A stretch of DNA of 64,000 bases, taken from the NCBI RefSeq assembly GCF_008711155.1, contig NZ_VUYQ01000003.1:598791-662790 (forward strand), given 5' to 3'. Positions 36,018 to 46,133 of this stretch are shown in pieces. Made by a program: the position numbers and the translations under genes. Position 1 is the first letter of the stretch. The number at the start of each line of letters is the position of its first letter. The notes under the pieces are model-generated. The model was not told the DNA's origin. It saw only the letters and a program-made list of their open reading frames with translations, and searched no databases. This DNA comes from Dechloromonas sp. CZR5 (GTDB lineage: Bacteria; Pseudomonadota; Gammaproteobacteria; Burkholderiales; Rhodocyclaceae).

Positions 36018-36569
36018 TATCACCAAATCCTGTAGTCATCTTTCCGAGAGAGGGTAACAGCACTACGCACAAAAAGATGTGAAAAAACTCTCGACAACAA
36101 CACCAAAGCAATAATCAAACCAGATAAAAAAAGCAATGCATTAAACTGATTTTAAAAGATTAATTAACCAGAAAACATCCACCAAACAGCACGATGTAAA
36201 AAAAAACCGACACCCGGAAGAATTCAAGATCACCGCCGATGCTGCGTTAAAGGATCACGAAGTACAGCCGCCAAGACAAGAGCATCTGAAACAGCAAAGC
36301 CAATCGGCCTAAATTTGCCTACGAAAAGCAGGACGGAAGTGAGTAACAGCAGGAATTCGCACACTGGGATGCCGCTCAGCAGTTGGGACATAGCAAGCTG
36401 ACCGCGCTCGGCAATCAATTCCAAAAGGATAAAAATATCGATTCAATGATGATCGGAGAGACTGTCATCACATTCGAAAATCGTGATCCCGATAAGTCAA
36501 ACGACAATAAATCAGCATCACACACCAATCACAAGAACGCACTATGTTCTTGATTTAATTATGTATAGT
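36018..36569. other. 552-nt A+T-rich intergenic region
   Basis: No clear gene. Near 36107-36122 on the minus strand lies a sigma-54-like element. At about 36350-36430 on the plus strand the frame reads WDAAQQLGHSKLT after stop-interrupted sequence, which may be a decayed tyrosine-recombinase C-terminus next to the tRNA genes. The rest, including long A-runs near 36195-36205, has no assignable feature. Confidence 0.4.
36107..36122 (-). promoter_or_regulatory. candidate sigma-54 (-24/-12) promoter of the HPr-rel-A operon
   Basis: On the minus strand TGG-TTTG-ATTA-TTGC-T matches TGGCACG-N4-TTGCW with exact GG-N10-GC spacing, a complete -12 TTGC, but only G of CACG. The predicted start, about 12 nt downstream of the GC, leaves a leader near 80 nt before ATG 36017. 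PrsR, the sigma-54 activator at 25.8 kb, could act here. The region is A+T-rich, so chance cannot be excluded. Confidence 0.35.
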
Positions 36570-36646
36570 TGGCGTGCCCGGAGGGACTCGAACCCCCGAC
36601 CTGCTGCTTAGAAGGCAGCTGCTCTATCCAGTTGAGCTACGGGCAC
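36570..36646 (-). tRNA. tRNA-Arg (anticodon TCT)
   Basis: A full 77-nt cloverleaf with encoded CCA on the minus strand: acceptor stem GTGCCCG/CGGGCAC, anticodon arm GCTGC-CTTCTAA-GCAGC, and T-arm GGGGGTTCGAGTCCCTC. Anticodon TCT reads AGA/AGG. Confidence 0.95.
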
Positions 36647-36668
36647 TTGAGGGTGATGCAAGAGGAAT

Positions 36669-36745
36669 TGGTCGGGGCGGTGGGATTCGAACTCACGACC
36701 CTCTGCTCCCAAAGCAGATGCGCTACCAGACTGCGCTACGCCCCG
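36669..36745 (-). tRNA. tRNA-Pro (anticodon TGG)
   Basis: 77-nt cloverleaf with encoded CCA on the minus strand: acceptor CGGGGCG/CGCCCCG, anticodon loop TTTGGGA with TGG, and T-arm with GAGTTCGAATCCCAC. It lies 22 nt upstream of tRNA-Arg in the same orientation, so the two are probably co-transcribed as Pro-Arg. Confidence 0.95.
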
Positions 36746-36889
36746 ACACGAGAGAGAGGATTCTATCACCACCTGGAAACACGCGCCAGATCAAGGAACT
36801 ATCTTTCCGCAACAAACAAATCTTGCCTCATGGCAGGCTTCATGATATTTAATCGTTTTTTCGTCATCAGGCGCACAAGGCACAAGAAT

Positions 36890-37315
36890 ATGGCAGAAGA
36901 CCTGCTCCACAAGCATTTCACGCCCTACCAACCCAAGGCTGGTGAGGATTACATGAGCAACAAGCAGCTGGCTCATTTCCGCAAGATTCTCGAAACCCTC
37001 AAGAAGGAACTCAGCGAGGATATCGACCGCACGGTGCATACCATGCAGGATGAAGCCACGGTGTTTGCCGACCCCAATGATCGGGCAAGCCAGGAAACCG
37101 ACATGGCCATCGAACTGCGCAACCGTGACCGCGAGCGCAAGCTGATCAAGAAGATCGACGAAACTCTAGGCCGCATAGAGAGCGGCGACTACGGCTTCTG
37201 CGACAAGTGCGGCGTCGAGATCGGCATCAAGCGCCTGGAAGCCCGCCCGACGGCGACCCTGTGCATCGATTGCAAGACGCTGGACGAACTGAAGGAAAAG
37301 CAGATGGCCAAATAA
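36890..37315 (+). CDS. dksA: RNA polymerase-binding transcription factor DksA
   Basis: 141 aa from ATG 36890; the frame is open far upstream across the tRNA genes, but family length and AAGGCA upstream favour this start. The coiled-coil tip DPNDRASQE (about 61-69) and the zinc finger CDKCG-x14-CIDC are intact. DksA with ppGpp resets transcription initiation at rRNA and amino-acid promoters in the cytoplasm. It is divergent from the tRNA pair and converges with pnp, with a strong hairpin between. Confidence 0.95.
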   Translation: MAEDLLHKHFTPYQPKAGEDYMSNKQLAHFRKILETLKKELSEDIDRTVHTMQDEATVFADPNDRASQETDMAIELRNRDRERKLIKKIDETLGRIESGDYGFCDKCGVEIGIKRLEARPTATLCIDCKTLDELKEKQMAK

Positions 37316-37363
37316 GGCCCTTCGCACCATCCAAGGCTGTTGAGAGCAATCTGACAGCCGAAA

Positions 37364-37391
37364 ACAAAGGGCACCTTGCGGTGCCCTTTGT
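37364..37391. terminator. bidirectional terminator between dksA and pnp
   Basis: Perfect 12-bp stem ACAAAGGGCACC/GGTGCCCTTTGT with TTGC loop, placed between the two convergent stops. The A-rich and T-rich flanks allow it to end transcripts from both sides. Confidence 0.85.
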
Positions 37392-37413
37392 GCTTCTGGA
37401 GATTACTCCGCCA

Positions 37414-39573
37414 TTACTGCTGCTGTTGTTGCTGTTGCTGTGCGACAGCCTCGGGAGCTGCAGCCTGCGGAGCGGCAGCACCCTCTTCGGCAGCGGCAGC
37501 CTTCATCGACAGTTTGACGCGGCCACGGTCATCGGTTTCCAGAACCTTGACGCGCACAACCTGGCCTTCCTTGACGTAGTCTTCGACCTTATTGACACGC
37601 TCCTGGGCAATCTGGGAAATGTGCAGCAGACCATCCTTACCTGGCAGGACCTGAACGATGGCACCGAAGTCGAGGATTTTCAGCACAGTACCTTCGTAGA
37701 TCTTGCCGATCTCGACTTCTGCCGTGATAGCGTCGATACGGGCACGCGCCGCAGCAGCAGCGTCGCCCGAGGTGGCGGCGATGGTGATCGTACCGTCATC
37801 CTGAATATCGATCGTGGTACCGGTTTCTTCGGTCAGCGCGCGAATAACGGCGCCACCCTTGCCGATCACGTCACGGATCTTTTCCGGATTGATCTTGAAG
37901 GTGTACAGACGCGGAGCGTAGGCGGACATTTCCTGGCGCGGACCGGAAGCCGATTCCTGCATCAGGCCGAGGATGTGCAGACGGGCGTCCTTGGCCTGAG
38001 CCAGAGCAACCTGCATGATTTCCTTGGTGATGCCCTGAATCTTGATGTCCATCTGCAGCGCGGTAACACCACCAGTGGTACCAGCAACCTTGAAGTCCAT
38101 GTCACCCAAGTGATCTTCGTCACCCAGAATGTCGGTCAGCACGGCAAAACGATTGCCGTCCTTGATCAGACCCATGGCGATACCGGCGACGTGCGCCTTG
38201 AGCGGTACGCCGGCATCGAGCAGAGCCAAACAGCCGCCGCAGACGGAGGCCATCGACGAGGAGCCATTGGACTCGGTGATTTCCGAAACGACCCGCATCG
38301 AGTACGAGAAGTCTTCCGGCTTCGGCAGAACGGCCAGCAGGGCACGCTTGGCCAGACGGCCGTGACCGATTTCGCGACGCTTCGGGGTACCGACACGACC
38401 GCATTCGCCCGTAGCGTACGGGGGCATGTTGTAATGCAGCATGAAGCGGTCGCGGTATTCGCCGGCCAGCGCATCGATGATCTGCTCATCACGGTTCGTA
38501 CCCAGCGTGGCGACAGCCAAAGCCTGGGTTTCGCCGCGGGTGAACAGAGCAGAACCGTGGGTGCGCGGCAGGACGCCGGAACGCATGGTGATCGGGCGTA
38601 CGGTGCGGGTGTCGCGGCCGTCGATACGCGGCGCGCCGCTCAGGATGCGGCCACGGACGATGCCGGCTTCGAGTTCGAAGAACAGATTGCCGACGGTGTT
38701 TTCATCCGGGGAACCTTCCTCACCGGTGCACAAGGCAGCAACGGCTTCGGCACGGATTTCCTTGACGGCCTGGCTGCGCGTTTGCTTGACGGTGATGTTG
38801 TAGGCTTCTTCGAGCTTGGCGCCGCAGACTTCCTTCAGACGGGCGACCAGCACTTCGTCCTTGGCCGGAGCTTGCCAATCCCATTCCGGCTTGCCGGCTT
38901 CTTCAACCAGTTCGTTGATGGCGTTGATCGCCTTCTGCATTTCGGTGTGACCAAAAACGACGGCGCCGAGCATGACTTCCTCGGACAACTGGTCGGCCTC
39001 CGATTCCACCATCAGCACGGCAGCTTCGGTACCGGCAACGACGAGGTCGAGCTGGCTGTCCTTCAGCTGGCTCAGGGTCGGGCACAGAACGTACTGGCCG
39101 TTGATGTAGCCGACGCGAGCAGCACCGATCGGGCCATTGAAAGGCACACCGGAGATGGCCAGGGCAGCAGAAGCACCGATCAGGGCCGGGATGTCGGAAT
39201 CGACTTCCGGATTCAGCGACATGACGGTCGCGACGACCTGAACTTCGTTGTAGAAACCGTCCGGGAAGAGCGGGCGGATCGGGCGATCGATCAGGCGGGA
39301 GGTCAGGGTTTCTTTTTCGGAAGGACGACCTTCACGCTTGAAGAAGCCACCGGGGATACGGCCGGCAGCATAGACTTTTTCCTGGTAATCGACGGTCAGC
39401 GGGAAGAAATCCTGGCCCGGCTTGGCACTCTTGGCTGCCACAACGGAAACCAGAACCACGGTTTCTTCCATGGAAACGAGAACGGCACCGCCTGCCTGGC
39501 GGGCGATTTCGCCGGTTTCGATGGTGACCTGATGGTCGCCATAGGCGAAGGTCTTTTTCACGACATTAAACAT
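37414..39573 (-). CDS. pnp: polynucleotide phosphorylase
   Basis: 719 aa: two RNase PH domains ([33 protein letters not shown], then TSGDA-type second half with [10 protein letters not shown] and [23 protein letters not shown] [12 protein letters not shown]), a KH domain ([15 protein letters not shown]) and an S1 domain ([15 protein letters not shown]). It degrades RNA 3'-5' by phosphorolysis and is part of the degradosome. The C-terminus is a run of eight Gln codons after AVA. It follows rpsO with a hairpin between them, the classic autoregulated rpsO-pnp arrangement. Confidence 0.98.
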   Translation of the reverse strand: MFNVVKKTFAYGDHQVTIETGEIARQAGGAVLVSMEETVVLVSVVAAKSAKPGQDFFPLTVDYQEKVYAAGRIPGGFFKREGRPSEKETLTSRLIDRPIRPLFPDGFYNEVQVVATVMSLNPEVDSDIPALIGASAALAISGVPFNGPIGAARVGYINGQYVLCPTLSQLKDSQLDLVVAGTEAAVLMVESEADQLSEEVMLGAVVFGHTEMQKAINAINELVEEAGKPEWDWQAPAKDEVLVARLKEVCGAKLEEAYNITVKQTRSQAVKEIRAEAVAALCTGEEGSPDENTVGNLFFELEAGIVRGRILSGAPRIDGRDTRTVRPITMRSGVLPRTHGSALFTRGETQALAVATLGTNRDEQIIDALAGEYRDRFMLHYNMPPYATGECGRVGTPKRREIGHGRLAKRALLAVLPKPEDFSYSMRVVSEITESNGSSSMASVCGGCLALLDAGVPLKAHVAGIAMGLIKDGNRFAVLTDILGDEDHLGDMDFKVAGTTGGVTALQMDIKIQGITKEIMQVALAQAKDARLHILGLMQESASGPRQEMSAYAPRLYTFKINPEKIRDVIGKGGAVIRALTEETGTTIDIQDDGTITIAATSGDAAAAARARIDAITAEVEIGKIYEGTVLKILDFGAIVQVLPGKDGLLHISQIAQERVNKVEDYVKEGQVVRVKVLETDDRGRVKLSMKAAAAEEGAAAPQAAAPEAVAQQQQQQQQ

Positions 39574-39655
39574 AAATTCCTTTCACTCTCATCACATTAG
39601 ACAACAATAACAACAACTTACGACACAACAAAAGAACAACGGCGCAACAAAAAGC

Positions 39656-39685
39656 AAAAAAGCGGCCGGGAAATCTCCGGGCCGC
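39656..39685 (-). terminator. rpsO terminator/attenuator before pnp
   Basis: Minus-strand hairpin GCGGCC-C-GG/CC-C-GGCCGC (39685-39662; one mismatch) with six T following (39661-39656). Read-through is needed for pnp unless pnp has its own promoter in the next 80 nt. Confidence 0.75.
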
Positions 39686-39708
39686 CCTTTCTTTGCTTCA
39701 GTCGTGCC

Positions 39709-39978
39709 TTACTTGCGCAGACCGAGCTTGGTAATCAGGGTGCGGTAACGCTCGACATCCTTGCCCTTCAAGTAGTCCAGCAGCTTGCGACGCTGGGAAA
39801 CCAGACGCAGCAGACCGCGACGGGAGTGGTGATCCTTGGTGTGCTCCTTGAAGTGCGGCTGCAAATCGTTGATGCGGGCGGTCAGCAGAGCAACCTGAAC
39901 TTCCGGGGAACCGGTGTCACCCTTGGCTTGAGCGAATTCGGCGACGATGGACGCCTTGTTTGCAGTGGTCATTGCCAT
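39709..39978 (-). CDS. rpsO: 30S ribosomal protein S15
   Basis: 89 aa, full length for S15, with the conserved [17 protein letters not shown] and [21 protein letters not shown]. It binds the central domain of 16S rRNA early in 30S assembly. ATG 39978 follows GAAAGAG. In many bacteria S15 represses its own mRNA. A short hairpin (40043-40059) in the leader may take part. Confidence 0.98.
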   Translation of the reverse strand: MAMTTANKASIVAEFAQAKGDTGSPEVQVALLTARINDLQPHFKEHTKDHHSRRGLLRLVSQRRKLLDYLKGKDVERYRTLITKLGLRK

Positions 39979-40042
39979 TTCAAACTCTCTTTCATTGTTG
40001 CGACGCAGCCCCAGTTTGATAGAGCCAGCGCCAGTTGGAATA

Positions 40043-40073
40043 TTCCATCGACGATGGAAAGCATTAGATTATA
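40043..40073 (-). promoter_or_regulatory. rpsO -10 element and leader hairpin
   Basis: Minus-strand TATAAT (40073-40068) overlaps the 100-nt gap between truB and rpsO; no good -35 is seen. Downstream, TTCCATCG-T-CGATGGAA (40059-40043) is a perfect palindrome able to fold in the rpsO leader, a possible S15 regulatory structure. Confidence 0.35.
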
Positions 40074-40078
40074 TCAGT

Positions 40079-40984
40079 TTAACCTGCAAGCTGCACCAGC
40101 CTTTTCGGCCACAGCAAACCGCCATGCCCGGGCTCGCCAACGCCAATCAATCGATCTTCGGCATAAACGCGTATCTTTCCTGCCATCCCCGCCGGCAGCG
40201 CCACCGGGTTGCCATGCTTGAAACGGTTTGCCTCGCCCCCTCCAAGTGCGACCATCGGCAAAGACTGCAACAGCGCATCGACAGGTAGCAGCCGACCTGC
40301 CCGATCCTCCTCGTCAACAGCATCCAGCTCGGCCAGCGTCACTGCCTTGTCCAAGGTCAAATTGCCGACAACCGTACGCCGCAAGGCCGTCAAATGCGCG
40401 CCACAACCGAGTGCATTGCCAATATCGGCAGCCAGCACCCGGATATAGGTGCCCTTACTGCAAGACACCCGCAAGGTCAGCGCATCACCGGAGAAGGCCA
40501 GGCATTCGATGGCATGAATGGTCACCGCCCTTGCCTCGCGCTCAACCTCTATACCCTGGCGCGCCAGTTCGTAGAGCGGTCGACCATCGCGCTTGAGCGC
40601 CGAATGCATGGGCGGAACCTGCTGGATAGCACCGGCAAATTGCAGCAGCACATCCGCAATGCGAGCCGCATCGACATTCACTTCGGCCGTTGTGGTGACT
40701 ATCCCTTCGGCATCTCCGGAGTCGGTCATCACACCCAGCTTGAGCACCGCTTCGTAGGTCTTGTCAGCGTCAAGCAGGTCAGCGGAAAACTTGGTCGCCT
40801 CGCCGAAGCACAAAGGCAGCAGCCCGGTGGCCAGCGGATCGAGGGTACCGGTATGCCCACCCTTGGCGGCGGAAAAGAGCCGACGCGCTTTTTGCAGCGC
40901 ATCGTTTGAGGTCATGCCTAGCGGTTTATCGAGCAAAAGCACGCCATCAACCTGTTTCCAGGTTTTCTTGACCTTGGGCTGCAT
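40079..40984 (-). CDS. truB: tRNA pseudouridine(55) synthase TruB
   Basis: 301 aa with LLLDKPLGMTSNDALQK, catalytic Asp49 in GGHTGTLDPLATGLLP, and VSCSKGTYIRVLAADIG. It makes pseudouridine 55 in the T-loop of tRNAs. It starts 7 nt after rbfA in the conserved nusA-infB-rbfA-truB order. The C-terminal PUA-like part is full length. Confidence 0.97.
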   Translation of the reverse strand: MQPKVKKTWKQVDGVLLLDKPLGMTSNDALQKARRLFSAAKGGHTGTLDPLATGLLPLCFGEATKFSADLLDADKTYEAVLKLGVMTDSGDAEGIVTTTAEVNVDAARIADVLLQFAGAIQQVPPMHSALKRDGRPLYELARQGIEVEREARAVTIHAIECLAFSGDALTLRVSCSKGTYIRVLAADIGNALGCGAHLTALRRTVVGNLTLDKAVTLAELDAVDEEDRAGRLLPVDALLQSLPMVALGGGEANRFKHGNPVALPAGMAGKIRVYAEDRLIGVGEPGHGGLLWPKRLVQLAG

Positions 40985-40991
40985 GGGAGAA

Positions 40992-41372
40992 TTACTCTTC
41001 GGGCGTCTGATCGGACAGTGCGTTGGCCCGGTCGATCAGTTGCGACAAACTGGAGCCGCGCTCCAGCGAATTATCATAAACAAAGTGCAGTTCCGGCAGG
41101 GTGTGAATATGGATGCGACGCCCCAATTCACGGCGCAGGAAGCCGGATGCCCGCTTCAGGCCACGCTCGATTTCATCGAGATGATCTGCATTGAGCGTCG
41201 TGAAGAAAACCTTGGCATGCGCGTAATCCGGCGTCAGCTCGACATCGGTCAAGCTGATCATGCCGACACGTGGATCCTTCAGTTCGGTACGAATCAGATC
41301 AGCCAGGTCGCGGCGCACCTGCTCCGCGACCCGGTCACTGCGTTGAAATCCTCTGGGGCCTTGCTTCTTCAT
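40992..41372 (-). CDS. rbfA: ribosome-binding factor A
   Basis: 126 aa with [40 protein letters not shown] and [22 protein letters not shown], the KH-type RbfA core. It assists late 16S rRNA maturation of the 30S subunit. ATG shares bases with the infB stop (TAATG), so it is translationally coupled. Confidence 0.97.
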   Translation of the reverse strand: MKKQGPRGFQRSDRVAEQVRRDLADLIRTELKDPRVGMISLTDVELTPDYAHAKVFFTTLNADHLDEIERGLKRASGFLRRELGRRIHIHTLPELHFVYDNSLERGSSLSQLIDRANALSDQTPEE

Positions 41373-44065
41373 TACAGCGAACGCGCCACTTCCTGGATTT
41401 CGTAAACTTCAAGCTGATCGCCTTCCTGGATGTCGTTGTTGCCACGCAGCGACAGACCGCACTCGAAATTGGAGCGCACTTCCTTGACGTCGTCCTTGAA
41501 ACGCTTGAGCGAGTCGAGCTCGCCGTCCCACTGCACGACGTTGTTGCGCAACAGACGGACACGCGAATTGCGCTTGACGAGGCCTTCCAGCACGTAGCAA
41601 CCGGCGATGGCGCCGACCTTGGAGACATGGAACACCTGGCGAATCTCGACCATACCGGTGATCTGCTCGCGTCTCTCGGGCGACAGCATGCCGGACAGGG
41701 CTGCCTTGACTTCATCGACCGCATCGTAAATCACGTTGTAGTAACGGATATCCACGCCAAAGTTCTCGGCCAGCTTGCGGGAACCCGCATCGGCACGGAT
41801 ATTGAAGCCGATGATGACTGCACCCGATGCCTGTGCCAGGTTGACGTCGGATTCGCTGATCGCGCCGACACCACCGTGGATGACATTGACGCGAACCTCT
41901 TCGTTCGACAGCTTGGCCAGGGTCTGCACCAGTGCTTCCTGGGAGCCCTGAACGTCGGCCTTGACGATGAGCGGCAAAGTCTTGACCTCGCCCTCTTCCA
42001 TCTGCTGGAACATGTTCTCCAGCTTGGCTGCTTGTTGCTTGGCCAGCTTGACGTCGCGGAACTTGCCTTGACGGAACAAGGCGATTTCACGCGCCTTCTT
42101 CTCGTCGCCGAGTACGATAGCCTCTTCGCCAGCCGCCGGAACATCCGACAAACCGAGGATTTCGACCGGGATGGACGGGCCGGCTTCATTGATCGGCTTG
42201 CCGTTCTCGTCGAGCATGGCGCGAACGCGGCCGAAGACCTGACCGGCCAGCACGATGTCGCCGCGCTTCAAGGTGCCGGACTGGACCAGCATGGTCGCCA
42301 CGGCACCGCGCCCCTTGTCGAGACGGGCTTCGATGATCAGGCCCTTGGCCGGTGCATCCTTCTGCGCCGTCAGTTCAAGGACTTCCGCCTGGAGCAGAAC
42401 CTGCTCGAGCAGTTCGTCGATGCCGGTGCCCTTCTTGGCAGACACCGGGCAGAACGGCGAATCGCCGCCGTACTCTTCCGGAATAACGCCTTCGGCGACC
42501 AGTTCCTGCTTCACGCGATCCGGATTGGAGTCCGGCTTGTCGATCTTGTTAACCGCCACGACCAGCGGCACACCGGCTGCCTTGGCATGGTGGATCGCTT
42601 CCTTGGTCTGCGGCATCACACCGTCGTCGGCGGCGACGACCAGGATAACAATGTCGGTTGCCTTGGCACCGCGCGCACGCATGGCCGTAAAGGCTTCGTG
42701 GCCCGGCGTATCGAGGAAGGTAATCATGCCGCGCCCGGTTTCAACGTGGTAGGCACCGATATGCTGCGTAATGCCGCCGGCTTCGCCAGCTGCGACCTTG
42801 GCACGACGGATGTAGTCGAGCAGCGAGGTCTTGCCGTGGTCGACGTGGCCCATGACGGTCACCACCGGGGCGCGCGGCTCCAGCGGAATGTCCTTGTGCT
42901 CGGCATTTTCCTCGAGGAAGGCATCCGGATCGTCCAGCTTGGCGGCAACCGCCTTGTGGCCCATTTCCTCGACCACGATCATGGCCGTTTCCTGGTCCAG
43001 CACCTGGTTGATGGTCACCATCGACCCCATCTTCATCATCGCCTTGATGACTTCCGTCGCCTTCACGGCCATCTTGTGGGCCAGATCGGAAACGGAGATG
43101 GTTTCGGGAATGTGTACTTCGCGGGTGATCGGCTCGGTCGGCGCCTGGAAGCTGCCCTGACCGTCGTCCGACTTGTGCGACTTCTTGTGGCCGTGACGGT
43201 TGTCCTTCCAGCCACCTGCGCCGTCGGAGCCACGCGTCTTGATGCCGCCCTTCTTCTTGCCGTCATCGGCCGCGCGACCACCCTTATCACCCTTCTTGAC
43301 ACCGGTCTCCGGTTTCTTGTGCAGGGTTCCCTTCTCGCCTTCGCCGGCCTTGGCCTGGGCAGCGGCTTGCTGCTTGGCGAGTTCGGCCGCCTTGGCAGCC
43401 GCAGCGGCAGCTTCGGCCTGCTGACGCATTTGCGCCAACTGGACTTCGCGAGCCTGCTTTTCGCGCAGTTCGCGTTCCTGGATTTCGCGCAGGCGGCTGG
43501 AACGGGCTGCCGCTTCCTGGCGTGCCTTCAATTCCTTCTCGCCAATAATCGCGGCGCGGTCCAGGACCGGAGCGACAGGCTGCTCGACCACCGGTTCAGG
43601 AACTTCCTCAACCACCGGTTCCGGAATGATTTCCGGCTCGGGAATCACCTCGACGATGGGCTCGGGCACAACTTCAACCACCGGCTCGGGAATCACTTCC
43701 ACTTCCGGCGCCTCTGGCTCGACAGGCAGATGCTGCACTTCATGCTCGGCACCCGGAAGATGCTCGCCAATGTCTCGTTTAACCAAAACGCGCTTCTTGC
43801 GGACTTCGACCTGAACGGTACGCGCACGACCATGCGAGTCAGTCGCCTTGATCTCTGACGTTTGCTTGCGGGTCAGGGTAATTTTGGTTTGCGACTCATC
43901 ACCATGCGAACGACGCAGATAATCCAGAAGCTTCGCCTTATCCTGATCGGTCAGGGTATCGTTGGAACCGCCCTTGCTGACGCCAGCCTTGCTCAATTGC
44001 TCGAGCAGGACCGCGACCGGCATTTTGAGTTCAACGGCAAATTGTGAAACTGTTGTTGCGGACAT
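41372..44065 (-). CDS. infB: translation initiation factor IF-2
   Basis: 897 aa. N-terminal IF2_N domain, then a long variable region with an unusual Glu-Pro-Val repeat (about residues 125-170: [18 protein letters not shown]) and Ala/Lys/Glu-rich helices. GTPase: [36 protein letters not shown]; then domains II-IV with [14 protein letters not shown]. It places fMet-tRNA on the 30S. One GTPase core is intact. It follows nusA after 17 nt. Confidence 0.98.
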   Translation of the reverse strand: MSATTVSQFAVELKMPVAVLLEQLSKAGVSKGGSNDTLTDQDKAKLLDYLRRSHGDESQTKITLTRKQTSEIKATDSHGRARTVQVEVRKKRVLVKRDIGEHLPGAEHEVQHLPVEPEAPEVEVIPEPVVEVVPEPIVEVIPEPEIIPEPVVEEVPEPVVEQPVAPVLDRAAIIGEKELKARQEAAARSSRLREIQERELREKQAREVQLAQMRQQAEAAAAAAKAAELAKQQAAAQAKAGEGEKGTLHKKPETGVKKGDKGGRAADDGKKKGGIKTRGSDGAGGWKDNRHGHKKSHKSDDGQGSFQAPTEPITREVHIPETISVSDLAHKMAVKATEVIKAMMKMGSMVTINQVLDQETAMIVVEEMGHKAVAAKLDDPDAFLEENAEHKDIPLEPRAPVVTVMGHVDHGKTSLLDYIRRAKVAAGEAGGITQHIGAYHVETGRGMITFLDTPGHEAFTAMRARGAKATDIVILVVAADDGVMPQTKEAIHHAKAAGVPLVVAVNKIDKPDSNPDRVKQELVAEGVIPEEYGGDSPFCPVSAKKGTGIDELLEQVLLQAEVLELTAQKDAPAKGLIIEARLDKGRGAVATMLVQSGTLKRGDIVLAGQVFGRVRAMLDENGKPINEAGPSIPVEILGLSDVPAAGEEAIVLGDEKKAREIALFRQGKFRDVKLAKQQAAKLENMFQQMEEGEVKTLPLIVKADVQGSQEALVQTLAKLSNEEVRVNVIHGGVGAISESDVNLAQASGAVIIGFNIRADAGSRKLAENFGVDIRYYNVIYDAVDEVKAALSGMLSPERREQITGMVEIRQVFHVSKVGAIAGCYVLEGLVKRNSRVRLLRNNVVQWDGELDSLKRFKDDVKEVRSNFECGLSLRGNNDIQEGDQLEVYEIQEVARSL

Positions 44066-44082
44066 ACTTTGCTACCTCCCGC

Positions 44083-45555
44083 TCACTCGAACCAGTGAGC
44101 CCGTGCCTTCAGAATGAGTTCCTTGGCACGCTCGTCGTCGATGCCGGTCATTTCCGTCAGTTCATCAACCGCCAGTTCCGCGAGATCGTCGCGGGTCTTG
44201 ACGTCATGTTCGGCCAATTTGGCGGCCAGTTCCTTGGTCATGCCTTCAAGACCGATCAGGTCTTCGGAGACATTTTCCAGCTTTTCCTCGGTGGCGATCG
44301 CTTCGGTCAGCAGGACATTACGGGCGCGGTTACGCAGCTCGTTGACGATTTCCTCGTCCAGACCGTCGATTTCCAACATTTCGGCCAGCGGCACATAGGC
44401 CACTTCCTCCAAGGTCGAGAAGCCCTCTTCGATCAGCAAGTCGGCGAGTTCTTCGTCGATGTCCAGCTTTTCCATGAAAACAACGCGGGTCACTGCATGC
44501 TCAGCCTCGGATTTCTTGGCCGATTCGTCCTGGGTCATCAGGTTGATGGTCCAGCCGGTCAGCTCGGAAGCCAGGCGAACGTTCTGGCCGCTGCGACCGA
44601 TGGCGATGGCGAGGTTGTCCTCATCGACCACCACGTCCATGGCATGCTTTTCCTCATCGACCACGATGGAGGACACTTCGGCCGGCGACAGGGCGCCGAT
44701 GACGAATTGTGCCGGGTCGGCAGACCACAGCACGATATCGATGTTCTCGCCGCCGATCTCGTTGCGCACGGCGGTGACGCGCGAACCGCGCAGGCCGACG
44801 CAAGTGCCGATCGGATCGACACGCGGGTCGTTGGACTTGACGGCGATCTTGGCGCGCAGGCCGGGGTCGCGGGCACAAGCCTTCAATTCCATCAGGCCAT
44901 CGGAAATTTCCGGCACTTCGAGATCGAACAGCTTGATGACGAACTCGGGTGCGGTACGCGACAGGATGATCTGCGGGCCGCGGGCGTTGCGGTCGATACG
45001 CAGCAGATAGGCCTTGACGCGGTCGCCGATACGCAGGTTTTCCTTCGGAATCATCTGGTCGCGCGGCAGCAGGGCTTCGATCTTGCCGGCCTCGATGATG
45101 GCGTTACCGCGCTCCATGCGCTTGATGGTGCCGGAGACGATGTGCTCGCCGCGGCTCAGGAAGTCGGAGAGGATCTGCTCGCGCTCGGCGTCGCGGATTT
45201 TCTGCAGGATGACCTGCTTGGCCGCTTGGGCACCGATACGGCCGAAGTCGATGGGTTCCAGAGGCTCTTCGAGAAAATCGCCGGCCTCGACGTCCGGGTC
45301 GCCCTTTTGGGCCTCGGAGAGCGGAACCTGCAGGTATTCGTTGACATACTCGCTGTCGGCGACGACTTGCCAGCGACGGAAGGAGTCGTAGTTACCGGTA
45401 TTGCGGTCGATCGAGACGCGTACTTCGGCCTCGTCGTGGATACGCTTTTTCGTCGCGGAAGCCAGCGCCAGCTCAAGGGCACCGAACACGATTTCCTTGG
45501 CGACGTTCTTTTCGCGGGCCAGTGCATCGACCAGCAGCAACATTTCACGGCTCAT
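44083..45555 (-). CDS. nusA: transcription termination/antitermination protein NusA
   Basis: 490 aa: N-terminal RNA polymerase-binding domain ([20 protein letters not shown]), S1 ([19 protein letters not shown]), KH1/KH2 ([35 protein letters not shown]), and two acidic C-terminal repeats (about 360-485). It modulates pausing, termination and rRNA antitermination. It sits 21 nt after rimP and leads into infB. Confidence 0.98.
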   Translation of the reverse strand: MSREMLLLVDALAREKNVAKEIVFGALELALASATKKRIHDEAEVRVSIDRNTGNYDSFRRWQVVADSEYVNEYLQVPLSEAQKGDPDVEAGDFLEEPLEPIDFGRIGAQAAKQVILQKIRDAEREQILSDFLSRGEHIVSGTIKRMERGNAIIEAGKIEALLPRDQMIPKENLRIGDRVKAYLLRIDRNARGPQIILSRTAPEFVIKLFDLEVPEISDGLMELKACARDPGLRAKIAVKSNDPRVDPIGTCVGLRGSRVTAVRNEIGGENIDIVLWSADPAQFVIGALSPAEVSSIVVDEEKHAMDVVVDEDNLAIAIGRSGQNVRLASELTGWTINLMTQDESAKKSEAEHAVTRVVFMEKLDIDEELADLLIEEGFSTLEEVAYVPLAEMLEIDGLDEEIVNELRNRARNVLLTEAIATEEKLENVSEDLIGLEGMTKELAAKLAEHDVKTRDDLAELAVDELTEMTGIDDERAKELILKARAHWFE

Positions 45556-45576
45556 GGGCTAAAACCTCCTAGTCCT

Positions 45577-46017
45577 TCAGTCGAATCGGGGCACCAGACG
45601 TGCCTTCTCGATATTGGTAAATTCCAGTTCCACATCATCTTTTTCAAGACGCAAGCCAACCTTGCCGTCCTTGTGACCGAGCAGCTCGCCTTGAAAGTTG
45701 CGGCGGCCGTTGTGCGGGATACGCAGCTTGATCTGGATATCCTGCCCGGCAAAGCGCTCGAAATCGGCTGCCTTCTTGACGACGCGATCCATGCCCGGGG
45801 AAGAGATTTCAAGCCGGTCGAAATCGACGTTCTCAACTTCGAAAACACGCGTCAATTGATTCGAGACCTTGGCACAGTCCTCAACATCGACACCGCTCTC
45901 CTTGGCCGGCGCATCGATGAAGACACGAATCGTACGGCCGCGCGGCGACAGCTCGACATCGACGAGTTCATAACCCAGACCGACAACGGTCGTTTCCAGC
46001 AGCGCGTTTAAATCCAT
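45577..46017 (-). CDS. rimP: ribosome maturation factor RimP
   Basis: 146 aa from ATG 46017; a GTG two codons earlier (46023) is equally possible. LGYELVDVELSPRGRTIRVF, EDCAKVSNQLTRVF and YRIEISSPGMDR-like LEISSPGMDRVV define the RimP family. It is needed for 30S maturation. It starts the rimP-nusA-infB-rbfA operon and is preceded by an unusual leader with alternative hairpins. Confidence 0.95.
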   Translation of the reverse strand: MDLNALLETTVVGLGYELVDVELSPRGRTIRVFIDAPAKESGVDVEDCAKVSNQLTRVFEVENVDFDRLEISSPGMDRVVKKAADFERFAGQDIQIKLRIPHNGRRNFQGELLGHKDGKVGLRLEKDDVELEFTNIEKARLVPRFD

Positions 46018-46027
46018 AGCCACAAAT

Positions 46028-46128
46028 AAAAAATGGGCGAAACGCCCACCTTGAAAAAAAGATGCCCACCAAAAAATGGCGGGAGAAACAAACCCGTGAA
46101 TTATAACGAGTTTATTCCCCCCGGTAAA
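46028..46128 (-). promoter_or_regulatory. rimP operon promoter and hairpin leader (possible attenuator)
   Basis: Minus strand: TTTACC (46128-46123), 17-nt spacer, TATAAT (46105-46100), start near 46093. The leader then carries CGGG...CCCG followed by T-rich sequence, TGGGC (46067-46063), and TGGGCG-TTT-CGCCCA followed by six T (ending about 46028). The 3' GCCCA arm can pair with either TGGGC copy, giving exclusive folds. It could alternatively be the rluB terminator. Confidence 0.5.
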
Positions 46129-46133
46129 TCAAT

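Noticed and set aside
36230..36424. 64-codon minus-strand frame with a hydrophobic stretch
   Set aside because: No ribosome site, no family, and it is opposite a possible recombinase relic; kept only as intergenic sequence.
36569..36889. Upstream extension of the dksA frame through the tRNA genes
   Set aside because: It would translate tRNA-Arg and tRNA-Pro sequence; DksA length and ribosome site support ATG 36890.
37207..39600. 797-codon open frame antisense to pnp
   Set aside because: It lies wholly opposite a certain pnp gene, has low-complexity Asp/Gly/His/Arg-rich sequence typical of a GC-rich shadow frame, and no family similarity.
41270..43858. 862-codon open frame antisense to infB
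   Set aside because: Shadow of infB on the opposite strand; composition and lack of motifs show it is not a gene.
44044..46011. 655-codon open frame antisense to nusA-rimP
   Set aside because: It runs across two certain genes on the other strand without any recognisable domain.
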